Part shown: positions 24,908 to 39,204 of the stretch, piece by piece
Layout: each line of letters opens with the position of its first letter
Position numbering within the stretch: position 1 is the first letter of the stretch
Origin: Gossypium raimondii
Lineage: Eukaryota; Streptophyta; Magnoliopsida; Malvales; Malvaceae
DNA length: 64,000 nt
Assembly: GCF_025698545.1 (NCBI RefSeq)
Contig: NC_068569.1
Coordinates: 16,864,001-16,928,000, forward strand
Reading direction: 5' to 3'
The notes under the pieces: generated by a model
Databases searched by the model: none
What the model saw: the letters and a program-made list of their open reading frames with translations, nothing else
What the model was told of the DNA's origin: nothing
Made by a program: the position numbers and the translations under genes

Positions 24908-25414
24908 TGTAACATCCTTAACCCATATCCATCATCGAAACAGGGTTACGAAGCATTATCGGAGTTTACAGAACAAATACAGTTAATTCATGGCATTTAC
25001 TATTTATATCTGAAACCAATCATACTCAATCAAATTGTCCCTTAAATGGAACCTCGAGGCCCAATTTATGTGTTAGAAACAAATCGGGACTAAATTGGAA
25101 ACTCAGAGAATTTTTCGTAAAATTTCAAAAATTTTTCTCGGTACAGGGGACACACGCCTGTGTGGCCGGCCGTGTGAGCCACACGGCCAGAAGACACGCC
25201 CGTGTCTTAAGCCGTGTGGGCATTTGATATGAGGCACACGGTCGTATCCCAGCCCGTGTCTATACCTATGTAACTCTTTGACTTGGGTCACACGGCCAAG
25301 TCACACACCGTGTGCTAGACCATGTGTAAAAACCTAGGCATCCTGTTTCGAAATTTCAAGGTGCAATGGACACACAGCCAGACCACATAATGTGCTAGGC
25401 CGTGTGCCACACAT

Positions 25415-28400
25415 TGTAACACCTTTAACCCGTATCCGTCGCCGGATTGGGGTTATGAGGCATTACTGGACATATCACAATTCAAAACAAACATTTGTTA
25501 CATTTATTGCTTCATAATTTAAACTCATCAAAACACTTATTACATCCGATTTTAAACTTAAAATTTCTATATTAATATCATAGGTATATTTAAGATTATT
25601 CATATATATATATATATGTCATTACACAACATATACCAAACATACATAAAAAAAATACAACATTGATTATTAACCATTATGGCGAATATAGTAATGATTA
25701 GTAGCAACCATGAGGTGCATTTAAATTCACTCAATATGAACCATATCACATACTTAATTATCACTCATTTAAGTCGGCATTGCACACTTTTAAAATAACA
25801 TAATTTAAAACTGAGCATGTTTCTTTACCAATCATAAAAACCATGCACATATGACCTTGTTATTTTAAGCAAATTGAGCACAAATAATAACTAAGATTAC
25901 ACATTATTCGCATACTAATTTATATACATTAGATAGCGTTAAAATTTCATACATACCAAAAGCTAAGTTAATCCACAATCGACAATCAATATAACATAAT
26001 ACATAATACATAATACATTTATTTAAGTGTTTTAAATAAAATATCATGCTTATCATTTTAATATCATATCATATCATTAATCTTATAAGCATATTCACTT
26101 TAATTATCAACTAAAGTAATCATGTGACATATTCATTATTTATCTTTTACCAACCGTACCTAATTAGCCAATCATTCAAGCATAATATTTGTGCATACAT
26201 TTCCAATACAAACCAAATCAAAATAACCTATACACATTCGAACTTATATACATTCTTTTACTCCATTACTAAGCCAAATTATAAATATACATCAAACATC
26301 ACAAACATTTATATATTCGGTATTAAACTTACTAATTTAAACTATAAGCATATATTAAGCACACACACATGTATGACATGCATACTACTTAATTCATAAA
26401 TTAAAATTTTATACATATCATTTCTCATTTTCCAAACTCAAATTCATACACTCATTTATAACATAAAACATACTTCCGAATTAGGCCTAAATCATGACCT
26501 AATATACCTATTACTTTCGATGCAAGCTTAATCCATGACTTAGTTCAATCGATCATTAACAAAACATATTAAACATGTCACACATAATCATACCATGATC
26601 GAATCTAAATAACTCAAGCATCAAATAAATCTATTATAATCAAAGGCACAAAAACTAGGCTTAATCAAAAGAAATAAGCCATTTTCACATGGCCATTTAT
26701 ATAGATGTTCCAAAACTAACCAAAAACATAAGCAAGCCTATACATGCCATAATATCGAGTTCAAAAATTTATCAAAATACCCAAAAGATGTCGATAGTGT
26801 GATATACTTTGCTGACGATCCCTGAGCTCGTATTGTGACTCCTAAATCTATAAAACAGAGGTAAACAAAAACACATACAGTAAGCTTTTGCAGCTTAGTA
26901 AGTCAGCTTAGTAAGTCGTAAACAAACATTATTCATTTTAACATTAATATCAAACCACTTTACCAAGCCAACCAAATCAAATATAAGTAAACATTTAACT
27001 TTATAAAGCTTAATGCACAAATACTCAAATACTTGTATACTTAACATTTTATAATTTAAGACTATAATAATAGGCCAAATCTTCTTATACCACCAAATCA
27101 CTTATAAGCACGAACATGCTCACACATTATTCACATATCAATTAACTTTGAATCATCAATTCAATATACAACTTACCTTAATTTCATAGCATGATATAAA
27201 TACATACCTGAACACTATTATTTCGATTTCACATTCGGTCTTCACTTATCATTGCCCGTTGAACCGTTCGGAATTAAAAAGGATACACGAATAATCAGAA
27301 AGCTCGTACAATGCCAACGTCCTAGACGTGGTCTTACATGTAATCACATACTGATACCATTGTCCCAGACAAGGTCTTACACGTAAACACAAGTCGATGC
27401 CGACGTCCCAGACGTGGTCTTACACGAAAACACATATCGGAGTCCTATGTCATGACATAAGTATCCTATCTGTTCCTAGGGTTCGTACGGGGCTTTTAGG
27501 CGTTGATTATCGATCGAATCAAACTCGAAACAAAATTTCTATATCAATAATCACATTCGGCCAAAACATATAACAAATAAAATAATTTAATTTATCACTT
27601 ATCATTTATATATTCTTGAATTTAACAACATTTAAATGCTTATCGACTTACCTCAGATATCGACGGACGAAATCAACTACTCGACTACTTTCGACTTCCC
27701 TCGAACTAATTCTGTTTTCCTCCGTTCTTGATCTAAATAAGTTCAAATTTAACTAATTTAACACACATTCACTCAATTTAATCTAAAAACACATAAATGG
27801 GAAAATTACCATTTTGCCCCTAACATTTCACATTTTTCACAATTTAGTCCCTATTTCACAAAATACAAAACAAACAAACTTTCATTGCACAATAGCTTGG
27901 CTAAATACGCACTAAGCTCATATAAGTCCATGCATGTCATTTATTTCACATTTTAGTCCCTCAATTTATTATTTTTGCAATTTAGCACTAATTACTCAAA
28001 ATCATCAAAAATTCAATTACAACATATGTTTATCCATTTCATATCTTTTATTTTCTATCATTTAACAACAAAATAACAAGCTTTCAACAATGGCAAAATA
28101 CAAAATCATCATCAAATTCAAAAATTCAAGCATGGGTCGAGTAGTATTCGAAGCAACGATCTCAAAAATATAAAAATCATCAAAAACCGAAACTGAAACA
28201 TACCTCAAATTGCTTGAACAAGTGCCGAATACATAGCTTCCTTATTTCTTTTTCTTTTCTTTTTGTTTCGGTTTGAAGAAAGATAAAAAAAAACATGGCT
28301 TTTTAAGTTATGTTTATTTAATATAACATTATATTATACTATTATTATTTTTAACTTTTATATTTAATATATAAAAACTATATATTAACCATCATGCCGT

Positions 28401-28680
28401 CCACTACCTTTATTATTGACTAAATTACAACATAAACCCTCCAAATTATAAAGACAACAACAATTAGGCACTTTCATATTTAACCACTAAAATTTCATTT
28501 TACGCGATTAAGCCCTTTTCTCAAATTAAGCACTCAAACAATAAAATTAATTCACGAAACTTTCACTCATGTAAATTCACACATAATAAATACAGAATAA
28601 AAATATTAAAATATTTTTCAGACTCGGATGTGTGGTCCCGAAACCACTGTTCTGATTTGGGCCAAAATCGGGCTGTTACA
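25415..28680. mobile_element. Solo-LTR-like element B, inserted in element A
   Basis: Starts TGTAACACCTTTAACCC and ends GGGCTGTTACA; about 3.27 kb. The flanks are CACAT (25410-25414) and CATAT (28681-28685), a 5-bp duplication with one mismatch. If it is excised, the two halves of element A's cacac-rich block join. It has no coding capacity and contains three ~43-bp tandem units at 27308-27440. It is the reverse-oriented relative of the element at 34259: the start of one corresponds to the reverse complement of the other's end. It is younger than A because it interrupts it. Confidence 0.8.
27308..27440. repeat. Three ~43-bp tandem units in element B
   Basis: ggtcttac recurs at 27330, 27373 and 27416, each preceded by a cgtcc-agacgtgg-type block. 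Read on the minus strand this is the GTAAGACC..GTC-GGGAC motif also found at 35517-35595 and 41386-41670. Confidence 0.8.
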
Positions 28681-29440
28681 CATATGGCTGAGACACACAC
28701 CCGTGTCTCTACCCGTGTGGACGAAAATAAGCCATTTTAAGGTCACTTTTCTCACCCAATCTTGGTATCAACCTAAGCACAACAAATTTTACACTCACAA
28801 ATCATATAAGACCTTGAATTCAAGCCAATACCAAGTTCTTAGAACTAACACATCATCACATATAATCAAATATCTTAACTTACTAAATTAACAACTTACA
28901 ACTAGGTGTATATGCAACCATGCATCAATAGACCTATTAATTTTCCATCATCTAAACATTTCAAACATGCTTCATACATGATTTATCCTTACTCATATAA
29001 GTTGGGTTGAATTGTAAACAAAATATAACTCTTAATATTTACACAAACCATTATCACCTTATACATGCCATATAAACCAAAATGTACATTGCAAAAACTA
29101 CCAGAACAAGTTAGATAGTGTGGCTCGATGTGTTGAACCGATTCCCCGACCTCAGTTTAATCTACAAAGACATTAAACAAATACAAGTAAGCTTAATGAA
29201 GCTTAGTAAGTTCATTGGTTTTAAACATAAATCTTACCAAACATTGAACATACTATAACCAAATCAAGTAAATATATCATTCAAATTACATTTCCTACCA
29301 ACCACAACTTCAATTTATGAATTCACTTAATTCACATCAAAACCATCAATAACTTTAAGTCATCATATACTAATTTCATATGTCACTTACTAACCTTACC
29401 GAATCTGAGAACGACTTACGAATATGAGTACATCGTATAT

Positions 29441-29630
29441 AGAAGCCCAAAGGCTGCACAGAAACACATAAGTGCTAACAGAAACCTGTAAGGGTTGAAC
29501 AGAAGCTCGTAAGAGCTGAATGGAAACCCATAAGGGTTAAGTTGAAGCTCAAACGAGCTAAACGGAAACCCAATAGGGTTAAACTGAAACTCGTATGAGT
29601 TAATTGAAGCTCACGAGAGCTAAATGAAAA
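29441..29630. repeat. Imperfect ~22-bp tandem array with small inverted repeats
   Basis: Units alternate agctcgtaagagct-type and acccataagggtt-type cores separated by gaa(a/g)c or gaagc links. Each core is itself a short imperfect palindrome. Roughly eight units are visible, within element A. Confidence 0.75.
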
Positions 29631-31037
29631 GTAAACACGAAAGTTAGCAACAAATGCTAAACCTTAGTTTACTTGGGTAATTTGCCGTCAATTCCTCATT
29701 TGCACTGAACGACTGTACTCAATCCCGCGTTACATTCATTCCGAACATTCAATTCAATTTCATAACTTTAATAATAATTTTATTTTCAACAAATGATATG
29801 AATAAATACAATATACTATTCATCAATTTAATATATAATATTAAAGTTTAACCATACGAACTTACCTGGGTTAAATTGTGGAATTTGTAGTAGTTCAGGG
29901 ATTATTCGGCTATTTTCCCTTTTTCACATTTGTCTACGGGTTCTTGATCTATAATGTAAAATTATTCATTCATTAGTATATATTTTAGTTTCAATTCACT
30001 TCACGATTAATACCCCTTAAATCTTTAAATTACACAATTACCCCAACTTTTATAGTTTTTACAATTTAGTCCCTCTCCAATTAGACTATCAAATGAGCTA
30101 ATTTTTCTCAATTGAAAATTTATCTAAATATTCTAAACTATCATACAACCTTTGATCAATAAAATTGTAGTATCAAACCCTAACATTTAACCTTTCCACA
30201 ATTTAGTCCTAAAATCAATTTCTATTGAAATCACTAGATAAAATCATCATATAACAAAATTAAAGTTCAAATCCATGTTAATTCATAACAAAAATCTAGC
30301 ACTCTTCAATGGTAACTTTCACAAGTACTCATAAAATCAAAAACTAATGAAATAGATAATTGGACCTAATTGTAAAAGTCTTAAAAACACAAAAATTTCA
30401 AGAAAAGAGCAAAAATTGAACTCACATAAAGTTAAAATATGAAAACCAAATTTAAGAGCTCTCTTATGGCTGTTTTTGGCTGAAGATTGATGAAGAAATG
30501 TCTAGAAATTCAATTTGGTCATTGTTTTAATTTTCACCTTAATTTCCCAAATTACCATTGAGCCCATAAATCACCTAATTTCAAGATTTTTTTTCTCTAC
30601 ATATGCTGCCCAAGCCTTCTAATAGGTGTCTAATTGCCTTTTTGGTCCTCCTTGATTTACCACTCAAGCTATTTAATCATTATTTCTTTAATTAGCAAGT
30701 TTTGCACTTTTTCAATTTAGTTTTTTTTTTACTTAATTAACTATCAAAACATTAAAATTTTCTAACGAAACTTTAATACTAACTTAATGACACTCCATAA
30801 ATATTTATAAAAAATTTTATGGCTCGATTTATGAAATCGAGGTCTCAATACCTAGTATTCGCAAACCACTTAACTTAATACTTTCTTCTAAAACACAAAT
30901 CACTATTTCAAAAGTCTTCCTAAAATCACATTTAACTCTTAAATACTAAATAAAAAAATTTTCGAATTCACTCGTCGAATTTAGTGGTCTTAAACTACTG
31001 TTTTCGACATCACTAAAAATTAAGTTGTTACATGAAA

Positions 31038-31609
31038 TATGAACACTTTTTCTTACCTAGCTTTCCAAGGCCATTTTAAGGTATTCATTCTCCAAGTACA
31101 CCTAACCCACACTTGAGCCGTTCATTGCCTCATCTCACTGTATGAGATTACTATCCCCTTGGTCTCTTCCACTTATAGTTCACCACCATGTTATTTGCTC
31201 GTTGCTTGACTTTTTGGGCTCACCATTTAGGGGGATTTCCTATCCCAAAGCTCAAGTCCTTTCCAAACCACCTGTCCGACATTGTGGCACAACAATGTTG
31301 GACATAACATCCCGCAACCACATTCACACTCTTTTAGACGCTTATGATGGAGTCATATAATGAAAAATTATGATACATGGGTTAGATGAGATGAATCAAT
31401 CCCAAACCCTAAACCATATTTTTGAATACCGCTTGTGTGATTCCCTTTGAAGCTCGGGTTAGTACCTTTTAGCTCACATGTCTTTTCTGTAATATCCCGT
31501 CCGACGAAGTCTCCGTATTTGGTTATTGTTTGATGTATAAATGTTAAATTAAAGATATATTTGAGTAAGTAAAATATTTGTTCTAGCTAAGTATAAAATT
31601 TTGTGTAAT
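31038..31609. other. Non-coding DNA between LTR-like elements
   Basis: About 570 bases between the target duplications of elements A and C, with no gene. TGTAATATCCCGTCCGACG at 31498 looks like the start of another TG..CA element whose other end may be GTTTGGTTACA at 39042; no convincing duplication flanks that pair. Confidence 0.4.
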
Positions 31610-33519
31610 ACGCCTGTAACACCCCGAAAGTCGCTATAGTAAGAAAGTGAGATATTATCTTTGATACAGTAAAATAAAGAAATAAAGTGACAAAAAAAGA
31701 AAATTTGAGTTATGTCAACAAAATTCATTTAGGAAATATAGTATGATGTATTAATTCAAGAAAGGACTAAATCGTAAAAGTGAGAAGTTTTGTGGCCCAA
31801 GAGTAAATACTTAAAATTTGAGGGGTTAAAGTGTAAATATGAAAAGTTGAAGGACCAATAGTAAAAATATTTTAAGGGTGGAATGATCTAGAAACTAAGG
31901 AAAATGGATGAATTAGGACCAGATTGAATAAGTGGAAAAAGTATATTGGGTTAAATTGCAATTTTACTAAAATGAGTGATGATTCAATGGAGGAATTTTG
32001 AAGGATCATAAGGGCAAAATAGTCATTTAGCAATGAAGATAAGTTTGAAGAGTAATGATGATGTTGGTGATATTTTAGATTAAATAAATAAATAAATATT
32101 AGTTTATTAATATTTTGATTTGATATTTAATTATATTTAATTATTATTTTATTTAGTATATAATGAAAGAAAGATGAATAATTCTCTTCATCTTTTCATG
32201 GTTCCAACGTGAGAAGAAAAAAAGAATTTCCATAGCCATCAAGAGAGAAAAACATTAAGGAGACTATGGGGAGCTGGAATATCAAGTTAGATTTAAGAAA
32301 ATAGAAGTTAGAGGAGAGAGAAAGTCAAGTTAAAGTTTGGTTTCAAGAGAATAAGATATGGATGTTAAGGTTTTATGTTATTTTTAAGTTTAGTAATGAT
32401 AGAAAAGCATAAAAATGATGTTAAAGTAAAGATTTCTCCTGAGGAAATATTGTGTTTTTGACATGTTGATGAAGAGAGAAGTTGAGTAAGTGAATTAAGT
32501 GGTAGGAGAAGAGAAAACAAAAGATTTTGATAGAAAAGAGGTAAGTACCAATGAACTTCCTTGTTATTTAAGGATTAAAATGTGATCTTTGTAAACTAAG
32601 TGGTAATTAAGTAAATAAAAATAAAAATAAAAATAGTGTGAAATAATTTACTATGTGAAGTAGGAAATTATAATAATAGTATAATAGTTGGGTTATGTGT
32701 TAGTGAAAAATATACAAAGTATTAGATAAGTGAAATCATGGGAAAATGTGAAATTTTATGGAAACAAGGACTAAATTGAAAGACTTGAGAAATACATGTG
32801 GTGGAAATAATACAAGTGAAATACATAGAAATTTGATGTGGAAAATGAGATAGTGGAATTAATTATGTGAATTGAGTGAGTTTTGAAAGAAAAATTGTTT
32901 AATAATGAATAAAGACTTTTTTAAAAAAGTTGCCATATTGGAAAGTTATAAAAAGTTTACAAGGAAATATTGATAATAAAGCATATAATGCAAAATAAAA
33001 GAATATATGAGTTTTCTAATCCAAACTACAATTATTTCCTAAGTTGTGGAAATTAAGGGTTAAATCATAAATTTGAGAAATTTTATATTAGAAATAGAAA
33101 AGTGAAGTGCATAACACTTAGAATGAGAAACATTGATGTTGTAGTGAATTTTGGAATATTAATAAGTATTGAATTATGTTATATGTGTTATTAAAAGTAA
33201 AATATATTGCTACATGAAATTTTGTGCTAAGGACTAAATTACAAAATATATAAAAGTGCCATGTGAAATACATGATAAGGATTATTAGTGAATTATGGAT
33301 GAATAATGAATTTAGAAATACATTACATGTATTAAAGATAGTGAAGATATAAGTATACAAATTTTTGGTACAAAGATTAAATTGTAAAGTATGTAAAAGC
33401 ATTATGTGAAAGTGTAAATGTGATATGTGTGCATGATATAATTTGCCCAAGTAGACGAGATTAGAACTACTAGGTTATTAGTGGCATGCCATTAAAGGAC
33501 CCTAGCGCACTCTCCAATT

Positions 33520-33590
33520 ATTAGCACATTAGTGCTCTCTGTATAGTACTTTAGTGTTCTTTGTATAGCACTTTAGTGCTCTCTGTTTAA
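33520..33590 (+). repeat. Three ~25-bp tandem units in element C
   Basis: Three imperfect copies of a (g/t)cac-ttagtgctctctgtata-type unit. Confidence 0.7.
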
Positions 33591-34258
33591 TAGTGCATAA
33601 TAATGCACCTTTGTATCAGTTCAGTATATCCTAAGTGTTCTGTTTAGTCTACTGGGTCTCTGCTAAAAAGATTAACAATTTTCGTTACAAGGTAAACGTT
33701 TATCTATGATTCATGTTTGAAATATTGAATTAAAAATAAATTGTGAAAGAAATAGTGAGAGAATCATGAAAATTTACATTAAAGGTGAAATATGATACAT
33801 GTATAAAAAGAGTAGTAATTTTTATAAGTTGATTTGAGGACTTAAGGACTACATTGTGAAATAAGAAAAAAGTTACAAATGAATATGTTAAATAAACAAA
33901 GAAACGAGATATTGGAAATTAAGAAATTTAATAGAATTTAAATATCATGGGTACTTATTAAGTCTTAACCGACTTAACGTGTTTATTTTCAACACGTAGG
34001 TACAGTGATTTTGAAGAGTTGTAATTGAGGTTGTGAGCATCCATCTCATCGCATCTCTAAGTTCCAAGAGGGTATGTTTTAAAATTTTGAATAGAATGGC
34101 ATGTACTTAGGAAGATCAAGTATGTTCCAAGTAGTAGGGACTAAAATATAAGTTATGAAAACTTTATTTTTTTTATTGTTCAAACATATTAGTGATTAGC
34201 CAAAATCACTTTGGCACCAAATGTAATATTCCTATATCAGGTTCCTTGGGTCAAACCA

Positions 34259-37200
34259 TGTAACAGCCCGGTTTAGACCCTAATCGGACAGTATTTTCAG
34301 GATCACAAATCCGAGTCAAAAAATATTTTAATATTATTTTCCATGCTTATAGTATGTGAAGTGATATTTGTAAAATTTTCGTGATTTAATTTATTCGTTT
34401 GTGTGCTTAATTTGTGAAAAGAGCTAAACTGCATAAAAAGTAAAAGTGACATTCTCATTGTTAATATGCTAATTTGTTATGATTTGATTTATGGGAAGTC
34501 CTTAAAAGGTTATTATGCCATTATAAGGTTAGTGGATATTTATGATCATGATTCAAATGACTTAAATTATGATTTTGTTAAGGTTAAAATAGTAAAAAGG
34601 TAAATAACATGAAATAAAATAAAATAAAACATGTAAATGGCCATGCATGTTCATTATTTTTGGCCGAAAGTTGAAAAAGAAAATAAGCTTTTGAGCTTTT
34701 AGGTATTCGGCACTTTGGAGCTTAAAATTAGGTATGTTTCTTGTTCGGTTTTTGATAATTTTTATGTTTTTGAGATCGTTGCTTCGAATACTAGCTAGCC
34801 CATGCTTGAATTTTTGAATTAATTGTGGATTTTGTGATTTGGTATTGTTGATAGCTTGAGATTTTTTTTGTTTGATGATGGAAAATAAATCTTTGATGTT
34901 TGATTATCATGTTTAATTAAGTTATTTTTTGATAAAAAACCAAATTAGGGATTTATTTGTGTAACTAGAAAATTTAGGGGCTTAAATGTGAAATAAATGA
35001 AATAAATGGGCTGCTAGGGACCTTAGGAAAATTTGGCTAAAGCATGGTTTTGATGAATTTTGTGTATTTTGTGATTTAATGAAATAGGGACTAAATCGTG
35101 AAAAATATGAATTTTTAGGGCTAAAGTGCAAATTGCCCAAATTATGTGTTTGTGGTTTAAATTGAATGAAATGTGTTATTAAATAGCTAAATTTGAATTT
35201 ATCTAGATCAAGAACAAAAGAAAACAGAATTAGAATGGGAAAAGTCGAAAGTGGTCGAGTAGTCGATTCCATCCATTTGTCTTCGTCCGAGGTAAGTTCA
35301 TAGTAATTAATTGTTGTTAAATTCATATAGAAATGTATTTAATTGTGCCGAATTGAATTATAGTAATTATATATGTGTATGCCGAATTGATTTAAGTATG
35401 GGAGAAGTAACTACGAGCTTGAATCAATGGATTTACGATGTCCAAAAGCCTCGTACGAACCATAGGAATAATAGGGATATATATGTCATGACATAGAATT
35501 CTAATATGAGTTATCGTGTAAGACCCTATCTGGGACGTTGACATCGATTTGAGATTTACGTGTAAGACCCTGTCTGGGACGTTGGCATTATACGAGCTTT
35601 CTAAGTTATCCGAATATCCTTATTGACTCCGAATGGTTCAACGGGCAATATTGGGAAATGAATGATTATGCAATAAATGTATTCGATTCTGGTACGTTCG
35701 GTCTGTTAATATAATTCGGAAATGAAAAGTGAGTATGATTTAAATGACTATATTGAATTACATAACAATGAATGATGCCTATGTAGTAAGTGAATATATA
35801 TATGTTTGAAATGGTTGGTATTCGACCTATTTGAATTGAATTGTTAACAATCTCAAAATGATTTATTTTCTATGACTTACTAAGCTTTTTAAGCTTACTT
35901 TGTGTGTTCATTCGGTGTTTTATAGATTTTGGAAGCTAGTTACGAGCTCGGGGATCATCGAGGAAATCCGTCACACTATCGAACACTATTTTGGTATTTT
36001 AAAAGCTTGAATTATGAACTTATGGCATGTATAGGCTAGCATTTGTTTTGGTTTGTTTTGAAAGTGTATATAAATACATAAGCCATGTGAAAATGACTTT
36101 ATCTTTATGCTTGAGCTTGGTTATGTTTGATTATAATTTAAGCTTATTGTGGTAGTATGTTTCATAACTTGCTTGAATGATAAATTTGGTTATATGTTTT
36201 GTTAGCATATCATGAATGCCTTGTAATAGCTCATCAAATATGCTTGTTACATGGATAGATTTGCATTTTGGGTTAGTTATAATTCGACTTAAAATGAGGT
36301 AAAATAAAGACTTTATATTTGTTTGTATTGATTAATTTTGATTCGGTTTGGAAGTAAAAGAGTATGCATATATGTTATGCTTACATGAGTAAATCATTAG
36401 GTACGAATCAAATTAGAAGTAGTACAAAATTTTGGAGGTTAAGTTCGATGATTGTAAGTAAGGTTATTTGTTTTGGTATGTACATGAAAATGATACGAGA
36501 TTGAGGTTATTTATAGAAATGCAAAAGCTATAAGGTTTACTCAATATCTTGACTAATAGAATTATAAAGCATGATAAAGAGATATGTTTAGTATAATTAT
36601 TCTAAATGGCTCAATTGATGTATAGTTGTTTTAGGTATAGATTTAGTATGTAATGCACATGTAAAATCGGCTAAAGTTAGGTAAATTGATTATATATATA
36701 ATGCGATATGTCTTTGTTGTTAATGTTTGATTTGATAGTTAATATTAGTTGAATGAGTTGTGTATGAATTAAGTATAGTTTTTCTTTTATATGGTTATTG
36801 CTAGCGAATTAGAAGATAGAATAATTAGTAATGAGTGTATATGATCTTGTTTAAATGGTTTAATTTGATATGGTTATATGCACATAAACTTGTGACAAGA
36901 GAAGAGATATGTAAAATTAGTTGTGAAATGAGGCTTTTCTAGGTGTGTTATATATATTTGGATATCTAGTATGCCGTGTGATATTGATTATTAAGTTTAA
37001 TATACAATTATATTGAAGTGAAATATTGAATATCTAGTTTATGAAATGTATGTTTTATAATATGCTCGAGGTATGTCGTAAAGTTATAAGCTTGAAAGTA
37101 AATTTTAATATACAAATGATATGATCATAGTAGTATTAAACTTTGAAAATTTGAATAGATGAGTGTATTATTGAGAGTGATTTATGAAGTATAAAAAAAT

Positions 37201-37282
37201 GAATGCTTGTTTTGAGTCGTGTTCTGTTCGGTAATACCTCGTAACCCTAATCCTACGACGGATACGGGTTAGAGGTGTTACA
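34259..37282. mobile_element. Solo-LTR-like element D, inserted in element C
   Basis: Begins TGTAACAGCCCGGTTTAG and ends GGGTTAGAGGTGTTACA; about 3.02 kb. The flanks are AACCA and AACCG (one mismatch). It is the same family as element B but opposite in orientation: the ggatacgggtt..gttaca end matches B's start, and the ggatcacaaatccgagtc start matches B's end. It contains two units of the GTAAGACC..GTCTGGGACGTTGGCAT repeat at about 35517-35595. No coding capacity. Confidence 0.8.
35517..35595 (+). repeat. Two units of the shared GTAAGACC LTR repeat
   Basis: tgtaagacc-tgtctgggacgttg(a/g)cat occurs twice, about 43 bases apart, like the units in elements B and E. Confidence 0.8.
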
Positions 37283-37309
37283 AACCGGGTATAGGGGTGT
37301 TACAACGCC

Positions 37310-39199
37310 ATTTAACAAAATCCTAGTTTGGCGAGCTCTGAGGTTTGGCAGACTCTTTAGTTAAGTACTTGCCCAACCTAGATGCTTTGGGCGAACTCGT
37401 TAAGTTCGCAGTTGTTTAGATTTGTTTATTATTTTTTATAGTGATTTAGTTAGTCAAGTTGGGGTCTAGTTAGAACAGAACTAGACTACTGTAGATGATA
37501 AGGTCTAAATTTTTTTAAGTGCACTTAATCACGTGAATTAAGAGAGTTAGTGGAATTATCTGATTTTTCTACTAAACCTTGCCTTCATGCTTAAGCATAT
37601 AAAGATAGTAGCAATATTTTTGAACACCTTTTATGTCTTCTTCTTCTTTCTTGATTTCTTATGAAAGTCTTTGAAAAACTTAAGTTCAGAAAGCTTCTTC
37701 AAATTGAAGGTTCGCAGTATCTAGCTAACTTATATTTTAGTACCAGCTCACTGGTAATTACTGATGAACCCTTAAGTTATCATTAAGGTTATTTACGTGT
37801 TTTTCGTATTGCATTCATAGATGTTAGAATGGTATGTGAGAAATGAAACTTCTTGATTCTGGATTAAATATTGTTGGTTCTTGCATGTTCAAATTTGATA
37901 GATTAATGATTTGATATGTATAAATATCTTTATTTTAGCTCAAGAAGCTAACGAGGGTCCATGTGATAAAGGCAAATGACCTGTTTTGTAGATTGTGCTA
38001 GAATTTCTGGTGAGTTCCTTCTTATTCCATGTGTTGTAAATTTCTTGTTTATATAATCCATATAAGGTAAGTAATCCTTCTCTGTAATGGATGAAAGGTG
38101 TATATATGGATAATGATTATCCAAAGTTGTCAGTCTGATTTTAGTCTGTCTGTGATATGAAGTAAGTGTCATTCTTCATGTTTAAACCACTACCATCTAC
38201 TTCTGATATGTATGATATGATCTGATATGTGGTGGTAGAGATGAGAGATATGTTTGTGTAGGCTTCGATAGGGCAACTATATTGCAAAACAGATTGCCAG
38301 ATCACGATAAAATATGCTATTCTGAATGAAAATGATATGATGAGTTAATGGGGAGAATGTATCTGAATGAGACTGTATGATATGCTTCTGATTCTAAATT
38401 CTAAGTACGTGGCTGGCATGAAGATGAGTTGTCTAAGTTATGTTAAGTTGGCATACAATATACGCCCATGTGAAAAGTAAGTTGGCGTACTCAGTCTGTT
38501 TGTGTTTTGTATACACCAATTGGCATACTATGTTCATCGTGTGTAAGTGTCCCTGAAAGGTTCGATTGTGTTGTAGGTAATATTATGTATGATTTCTTCT
38601 TGAATTTGATTCAAGGAAAACTTTATTAGAAGGACTATGCTATATTGTGAGTTGATTGTTTTGTTCTGTATCATGCATGACTCTTGGGGTGACGTATAAA
38701 TGCATTTTGAAAATGATCTGTATAAAAAACAACTATTTTGATAAGACTATGTTTTTACAAGATTTCTATTAGGTTTCAACGTCTGGGTTTGAATTATTGC
38801 AATATTTTTAATGAACTTATTATAATTGAACTTATACACCAAATGGCTTGAGCGTTATTTCAAATTGTTAATGATTTCATTCAAACTTCAGTAAAACCAC
38901 AACTATCATATGTTTATATGTATAACTTTTGAAGAAATTTTATAAAGCTTATGCCAAATTGTTTTGTTATAAGCTAGTTCAATTTTGAGTAATGACACAT
39001 CAAACTCAGATCCTATCATAGGGTCGGATTTGTTTGGTTACATTCTAATTCCCCTGCACCTGAAGTTAGGTCTGTTTATTGCCTGCTCAAAACCATGCTC
39101 GACACGTCACATCAAATCCTAACAAATACACCATCAATTCGACATATGTGGCTCAGTATGCTCCTAACATTTCAAGATTAATTTTTAGACTACAATTAG
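37310..39199. other. Gene-free DNA between LTR-like elements
   Basis: No coding frame of interest. It may be the body of the TGTAA..TTACA element suggested by 31498 and 39042. GC content is slightly higher than in the neighbouring LTRs near 37310-37410. Confidence 0.4.
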
Positions 39200-39204
39200 C
39201 TAAT

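Larger units (their letters stand above)
24908..31032. mobile_element. Solo-LTR-like element A (interrupted by element B), TSD TGAAA
   Basis: Begins TGTAACATCC and ends AAGTTGTTACA. It is flanked by perfect 5-bp direct repeats TGAAA at 24903-24907 and 31033-31037. Removing the insertion at 25415-28680 leaves about 2.86 kb. There is no gag-pol frame, and its start is not repeated near its end, so it is a single LTR rather than a complete element. It carries cacacggcc/ccgtgtg blocks (about 25150-25400 and 28681-28720) and a short tandem array at 29441-29630. Size, TG..CA ends and 5-bp duplication fit a Ty3/Gypsy LTR; the lineage is not proven. Same family as 1-285, opposite orientation. Confidence 0.85.
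31615..37304. mobile_element. Solo-LTR-like element C (interrupted by element D), TSD ACGCC
   Basis: Begins TGTAACACCCCGAAAG and ends ATAGGGGTGTTACA, with perfect ACGCC duplications at 31610-31614 and 37305-37309. Removing element D (34259-37282) leaves about 2.67 kb with no coding frame. It includes a short ~25-bp tandem set (gcactttagtgctctctgt type) at about 33520-33590. It fits a long solo LTR. Confidence 0.82.

Noticed and set aside
33118-33450. 110-codon minus-strand frame
   Set aside because: Low-complexity AT-rich reading inside LTR-like element C, with no retroviral motif.
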